Shown: piece by piece, positions 4,451 through 6,518 of the stretch | How positions within the stretch are numbered: position 1 is the stretch's first letter | Layout of the letters: each line of letters opens with the position of its first letter | Assembly (NCBI GenBank): GCA_001766965.1 | Contig: MEKM01000158.1 | Span: 1 to 6,518, forward strand | Source: Acidobacteria bacterium RIFCSPHIGHO2_01_FULL_67_28 | GTDB taxonomy: Bacteria > Acidobacteriota > Terriglobia > Acidiferrales > 2-02-FULL-67-57 | DNA: 6,518 nt | Reading direction: 5' to 3' | Position numbers and translations under genes: made by a program | The notes under the pieces: model-generated | What the model saw: only the letters and a program-made list of their open reading frames with translations | The model's database searches: none | What the model was told of the DNA's origin: nothing

Positions 4451-4744
4451 TCAGGCTGACTCCAGGTATTCGACCATCTTTTCGCCGGCCTTGAGGCGCA
4501 CGTAGGCCTTCTTCCAGTCGGGCCGGTAGCCGCCCTTCTGTCCCCGGCGACGAAACTTTCCCGCGAGGATTACCGTGCGCACACGCTCCACTTTGACCTT
4601 GAACATCGCCTCCACCGCCCGCTTGATCTCGGGCTTGGTGGCCTGGGTCGCGACTTCAAACACCAGCGTGCGCTGCAGCTCTTTGATCTGCACGCCCTTC
4701 TCGGTGATGATGGGCCGCCGGATGACCTCGGTGAGGTTCTTCAT
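4451..4744 (-). CDS. rplW: 50S ribosomal protein L23
   Basis: L23 sits at the mouth of the peptide exit tunnel and is the docking site for trigger factor, SRP and the translocon. The 97-residue product matches the family length. It begins MKNLTEVIRRPIITEKGVQI; Glu15 in the ITEK motif corresponds to the E. coli glutamate (Glu18) that contacts trigger factor. It continues with TKPEIKRAVEAMFKVKVERV at about 37-56 and the extended basic loop GKFRRRGQKGGYRPDWKKAY at about 62-81. The same frame stays open far upstream, but that part reads through rplD and has no homology. The ATG at 4742-4744 overlaps the rplD TGA as ATGA, a classic translationally coupled junction. Upstream bases GGGGAAGG give a weak purine-rich ribosome-binding site. 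It ends one base before rplB. Confidence 0.98.
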   Translation of the reverse strand: MKNLTEVIRRPIITEKGVQIKELQRTLVFEVATQATKPEIKRAVEAMFKVKVERVRTVILAGKFRRRGQKGGYRPDWKKAYVRLKAGEKMVEYLESA

Positions 4745-5382
4745 GCCGCCTTCCCCTTGGGGGCGATCGCCTTCTGCAACTTCTCCACCGCCCCGCGGGA
4801 GAACAAGACCCGGTCGTGCGCCAGCACGTCGTAGGCGTGCACGGCGCGGCCCGGGACCAGCTTGACCCCGGCCAGGTTGCGGCTGGCGCGCTCGAGCTGG
4901 GTGTTGCCGTCGGCCTCGACGAGGAGCAGCGACTTCTCCACGCCCAGCTTGTCGAGCGCCTGCCGCAGGGCTTTGGTCTTGTGATTCTCGAGCTCGAGCT
5001 TGTCCACCACCAGGATCTTTTCCGCCTGGAGCTTGGACGACAGGGCGCCGCGCAGCGCCCCCAGCAGCACTTTGCGGGGCAGGGCGTAGCTGTAGTCGCG
5101 CGGCTGCGGGCCGTGGGTGGTGCCGCCATGGCGCCACAGGGGCGAGCGGATGGAGCCGACACGGGCCCGGCCTGTCCCTTTCTGCCGCCAGAGCTTGCGC
5201 CCGCTGCCGCTCACTTCGCCGCGGCCCTTGGTCTTGTGCGTGCCGCGGCGAAGCGAGGCCAGGTAGTGGCGCACCGCTTCGTGGAGCAGGGCGGGCTTGA
5301 TGCGCACGGCGAAAACGTCGTCGCGGAGCTCGACCGTCCCCACTTTCTTGTTGGTCAGGTTCTTCACGTCCACGGTCGGCAT
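4741..5382 (-). CDS. rplD: 50S ribosomal protein L4
   Basis: L4 is an early 50S assembly protein whose long internal loop forms part of the exit-tunnel constriction with L22. In E. coli it also represses its own operon through the S10 leader. The 213-residue product has the typical layout: a globular start, then the tunnel loop at about 45-100 with GEVSGSGRKLWRQKGTGRAR (55-74) and SPLWRHGG (80-87), then DYSYALPRK, and a Rossmann-like C-terminal half containing ILVVDKLEL and YDVLAHDRVLF. The start is fixed by AAGGA at 5390-5394, 7 bases ahead of the ATG and overlapping the rplC TGA stop. The gene ends in ATGA, sharing 4 bases with rplW. The E. coli-style target for L4 autoregulation, a structured leader before rpsJ, has no room in this window. 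Confidence 0.98.
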   Translation of the reverse strand: MPTVDVKNLTNKKVGTVELRDDVFAVRIKPALLHEAVRHYLASLRRGTHKTKGRGEVSGSGRKLWRQKGTGRARVGSIRSPLWRHGGTTHGPQPRDYSYALPRKVLLGALRGALSSKLQAEKILVVDKLELENHKTKALRQALDKLGVEKSLLLVEADGNTQLERASRNLAGVKLVPGRAVHAYDVLAHDRVLFSRGAVEKLQKAIAPKGKAA

Positions 5383-5389
5383 CGTCGAA

Positions 5390-5394
5390 TCCTT
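5390..5394 (-). promoter_or_regulatory. Ribosome-binding site of rplD
   Basis: AAGGA, 7 bases before the rplD ATG, uses the last base of the rplC TGA stop. It fixes the rplD start at 5382. Confidence 0.75.
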
Positions 5395-6053
5395 CAGCGC
5401 TTGCTCCGCTTGGCGACTTTCTTGGTGCGGCGGATGAGCACGTAACCGCCGTTCGCTCCCGGCACGGCCCCCCGCACCAGCAGCAGGTGGTCTTCCGAGT
5501 CCACTTGCACCACCCGCAGGTTCCGCGCCGTCACCCGCGCGTTGCCCATCTGCCCGGCCATGCGCTGGCCCGGCCAGACGCGCGAAGGGTAGGAGCTGGC
5601 GCCGATCGAGCCAGGCGCGCGGTGGAACATGGAGCCGTGGCTGGCGGCGCCGCCGCGGAAGTGGTGCCGCTTGACGAACCCGCTCCAGCCCTGCCCTTTG
5701 CTCACCCCGACCACGTCCACCCGGTCGTCGGTCTTGAACACCTGCTCGACCAGAACCTTGTCGCCCGCCTTGGCTTCTTCCTTGGCGTCGCCCAGGCGGA
5801 TTTCCCGCAGGAAGCGCAGCGGGGCAATGTTGCTCTTCTTCAAGTGGCCGGTGGCGGGCTTGTTCACCCGGCGCGGCTTGACGAACTCGACCAGGCCCAG
5901 CTGCACCGCCTCGTAGCCGTCGTTCTCCGCCGTCTTGCGCTGCACCACCACGCAGGGCCCCGCCTTCAGCACCGTGACCGGCACCACGCTGCCGTCCGCG
6001 GCGAAGACCTGGCTCATGCCCAGTTTTCTGCCCAGCAGGCCCGGAACCGCCAT
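5394..6053 (-). CDS. rplC: 50S ribosomal protein L3
   Basis: L3 is an early-assembly 50S protein. It binds near the 3' end of 23S rRNA and sends a long loop toward the peptidyl-transferase centre. The product is 219 residues, near the usual 205-215. It starts MAVPGLLGRKLGMSQVF, which matches the family start, and has GWSGFVKRHHFRGG at about 122-135, HRAPGSIG at 144-151 and MAGQMGN at about 165-171. The loop then reads ASSYPSRVWPGQ. The glutamine that E. coli L3 carries right after GSIG (Gln150, methylated by PrmB) is Ala152 here. The C-terminus GGYVLIRR plus a basic tail is normal. The ATG lies 2 bases after the rpsJ TAG. The best Shine-Dalgarno candidate, AAGGAG at 6068-6073, is rather far away (14 bases) and inside rpsJ, which suggests re-initiation after rpsJ. 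Confidence 0.98.
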   Translation of the reverse strand: MAVPGLLGRKLGMSQVFAADGSVVPVTVLKAGPCVVVQRKTAENDGYEAVQLGLVEFVKPRRVNKPATGHLKKSNIAPLRFLREIRLGDAKEEAKAGDKVLVEQVFKTDDRVDVVGVSKGQGWSGFVKRHHFRGGAASHGSMFHRAPGSIGASSYPSRVWPGQRMAGQMGNARVTARNLRVVQVDSEDHLLLVRGAVPGANGGYVLIRRTKKVAKRSKR

Positions 6054-6055
6054 GG

Positions 6056-6388
6056 CTATTTGCCGTGCTCCTTGCCGAAGGCTTTGATTTCGACGTCCAC
6101 GCCGGCCGGGAGGTCGAGCTTCATCAGCGCGTCCACCGTGCTGGGCGTGGGCTCGAGGATGTCAATCAGCCGCTTGTGCGTGCGGATTTCGAACTGCTCC
6201 CGCGATTTCTTGTCCACGTGGGGCGAGCGCAGCACGGTGAAGCGGTTGATGTCGGTTGGCAGCGGGATCGGTCCCGCCACCAGCGCCCCGGTGCGCTTCG
6301 CCGTCTGCACGATCTCCCAGGTCGACTGGTCGAGGATGCGGTGGTCGTAACCCTTCAAGCGGATGCGAATTTTTTCTTGCATCTGCAT
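6056..6388 (-). CDS. rpsJ: 30S ribosomal protein S10 (NusE)
   Basis: S10 is a 30S head protein. In free form (NusE) it is also part of the NusB/NusG antitermination and transcription-translation coupling complexes. The 110-residue product is close to the family length of about 103. It has the signature IRIRLKGYDHRILDQST near the start, GPIPLPT at about 39-45, SPHVDKKSREQFEIRTHKRL at about 55-74 and DALMKLDLPAGVDVEIK near the end. The chosen ATG is 4 bases after the tuf stop, with a weak GAG 7 bases upstream. A second in-frame ATG two codons later (6382) would give the common MQEKIRIRLK start but has poorer spacing, so the exact start is moderately uncertain. Residue 24 is Trp in STWEIV, where Ala, Thr, Ser or Gly is usual, and TDIN at 45-48 is less basic than the usual TRKE-like loop. 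The gene ends 2 bases before rplC. Confidence 0.98.
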   Translation of the reverse strand: MQMQEKIRIRLKGYDHRILDQSTWEIVQTAKRTGALVAGPIPLPTDINRFTVLRSPHVDKKSREQFEIRTHKRLIDILEPTPSTVDALMKLDLPAGVDVEIKAFGKEHGK

Positions 6389-6392
6389 GGCG

Positions 6393-6518
6393 TTACTCGA
6401 TGATCTCGGTGACGGCGCCCGCGCCGACGGTGTGGCCGCCTTCGCGGATGGCGAAGCGCAGCCCCTTCTCGCAGGCCACCGGCGTGATCAGCTCCACCAC
6501 CAGGTTGACGTTGTCGCC
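6393..6518 (-). CDS. tuf: Elongation factor Tu, C-terminal 41 residues (5' end outside window)
   Basis: EF-Tu is the GTPase that carries aminoacyl-tRNA to the ribosomal A site. Only the end of its last beta-barrel (domain III) is in the window. The visible frame starts GDNVNLVVELITPVACEKGL and ends FAIREGGHTVGAGAVTEIIE before a TAA stop. This is the near-universal EF-Tu ending, with the IREGG.TVGAG block intact. The reading frame is open right to the window edge, so the gene continues upstream. The stop lies 4 bases before the rpsJ ATG, so tuf is transcribed with the S10 cluster. The last glutamate codon GAG is also the only Shine-Dalgarno-like sequence in front of rpsJ. Most bacterial EF-Tu proteins have a basic or hydrophobic residue (R, K, V) in the last turn where this one has GAVTE; this looks like ordinary variation. 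Identification is very secure. Whether it is the only tuf copy in the genome cannot be seen. Confidence 0.97.
   Translation of the reverse strand, partial: GDNVNLVVELITPVACEKGLRFAIREGGHTVGAGAVTEIIE

Noticed and set aside
4745..5137. Upstream extension of the rplW frame into rplD
   Set aside because: It overlaps the conserved L4 coding region and has no L23 homology. The ATGA start at 4742-4744 gives the normal L23 length.
5487..6350. Plus-strand open frame of 287 codons opposite rplC and rpsJ
   Set aside because: Antisense shadow of L3 and S10. Composition and lack of any motif argue against a real gene.
1..6518. tRNA, rRNA, CRISPR, insertion sequence, attachment site or intrinsic terminator
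   Set aside because: Genes fill the window to within about 80 bases and no gap exceeds 12. No GC stem followed by a T-run, no spaced repeat array and no transposase-like frame was seen on either strand.

Overview
This is a dense ribosomal-protein operon read entirely on the minus strand. Transcription runs from the right edge of the window to the left. In transcription order it holds the 3' end of tuf (EF-Tu), then rpsJ (S10), rplC (L3), rplD (L4), rplW (L23), rplB (L2), rpsS (S19), rplV (L22), rpsC (S3), rplP (L16), rpmC (L29), rpsQ (S17), rplN (L14), rplX (L24) and the 5' part of rplE (L5). This is the bacterial S10 gene cluster continuing directly into the spc cluster, with the end of a str-type cluster (tuf) joined in front. 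Both edge genes are cut by the window.

Organism: a high-GC bacterium, by eye roughly two-thirds G+C. The gene order is universal and does not identify the lineage. tuf fused ahead of rpsJ, the C4 zinc-ribbon form of L24, the L3 segment HGSMFHRAPGSIGASS, and Ala/Pro/Lys-rich extensions on S19 and L22 make me lean to Acidobacteriota or a neighbouring lineage. That is inference from memory, not a search.

Layout: 6393-6518 is the C-terminus of EF-Tu. 2683-6388 is the first part of the S10 cluster (S10, L3, L4, L23, L2, S19, L22). 1096-2670 is its second part (S3, L16, L29, S17). 1-1083 is the start of the spc cluster (L14, L24, L5). The gaps are 1 to 12 bases. Three junctions overlap: rplD/rplW by 4, rpmC/rpsQ by 17 and rplN/rplX by 1. 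Only about 80 bases are non-coding, so no stretch longer than 12 bases lacks a gene. I see no intrinsic terminator, no room for an intergenic promoter, and no S10-type leader. Most genes have a Shine-Dalgarno sequence lying inside or across the end of the preceding gene, which fits one polycistronic, translationally coupled mRNA.

How the genes work together: the products are 30S proteins (S10, S19, S3, S17) and 50S proteins (L3, L4, L23, L2, L22, L16, L29, L14, L24, L5), plus the elongation factor that delivers aminoacyl-tRNA. L22, L4, L23, L29 and L24 line or ring the peptide exit tunnel. L2, L3 and L16 sit near the peptidyl-transferase centre.

I found no mobile element, CRISPR array, RNA gene or undescribed system. 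The points worth a second look are protein-level: a roughly 39-residue C-terminal extension on S19 followed immediately by a roughly 49-residue N-terminal extension on L22, an L22 tunnel hairpin tip that lacks two usual basic residues, and an L3 in which the glutamine methylated in E. coli is alanine.
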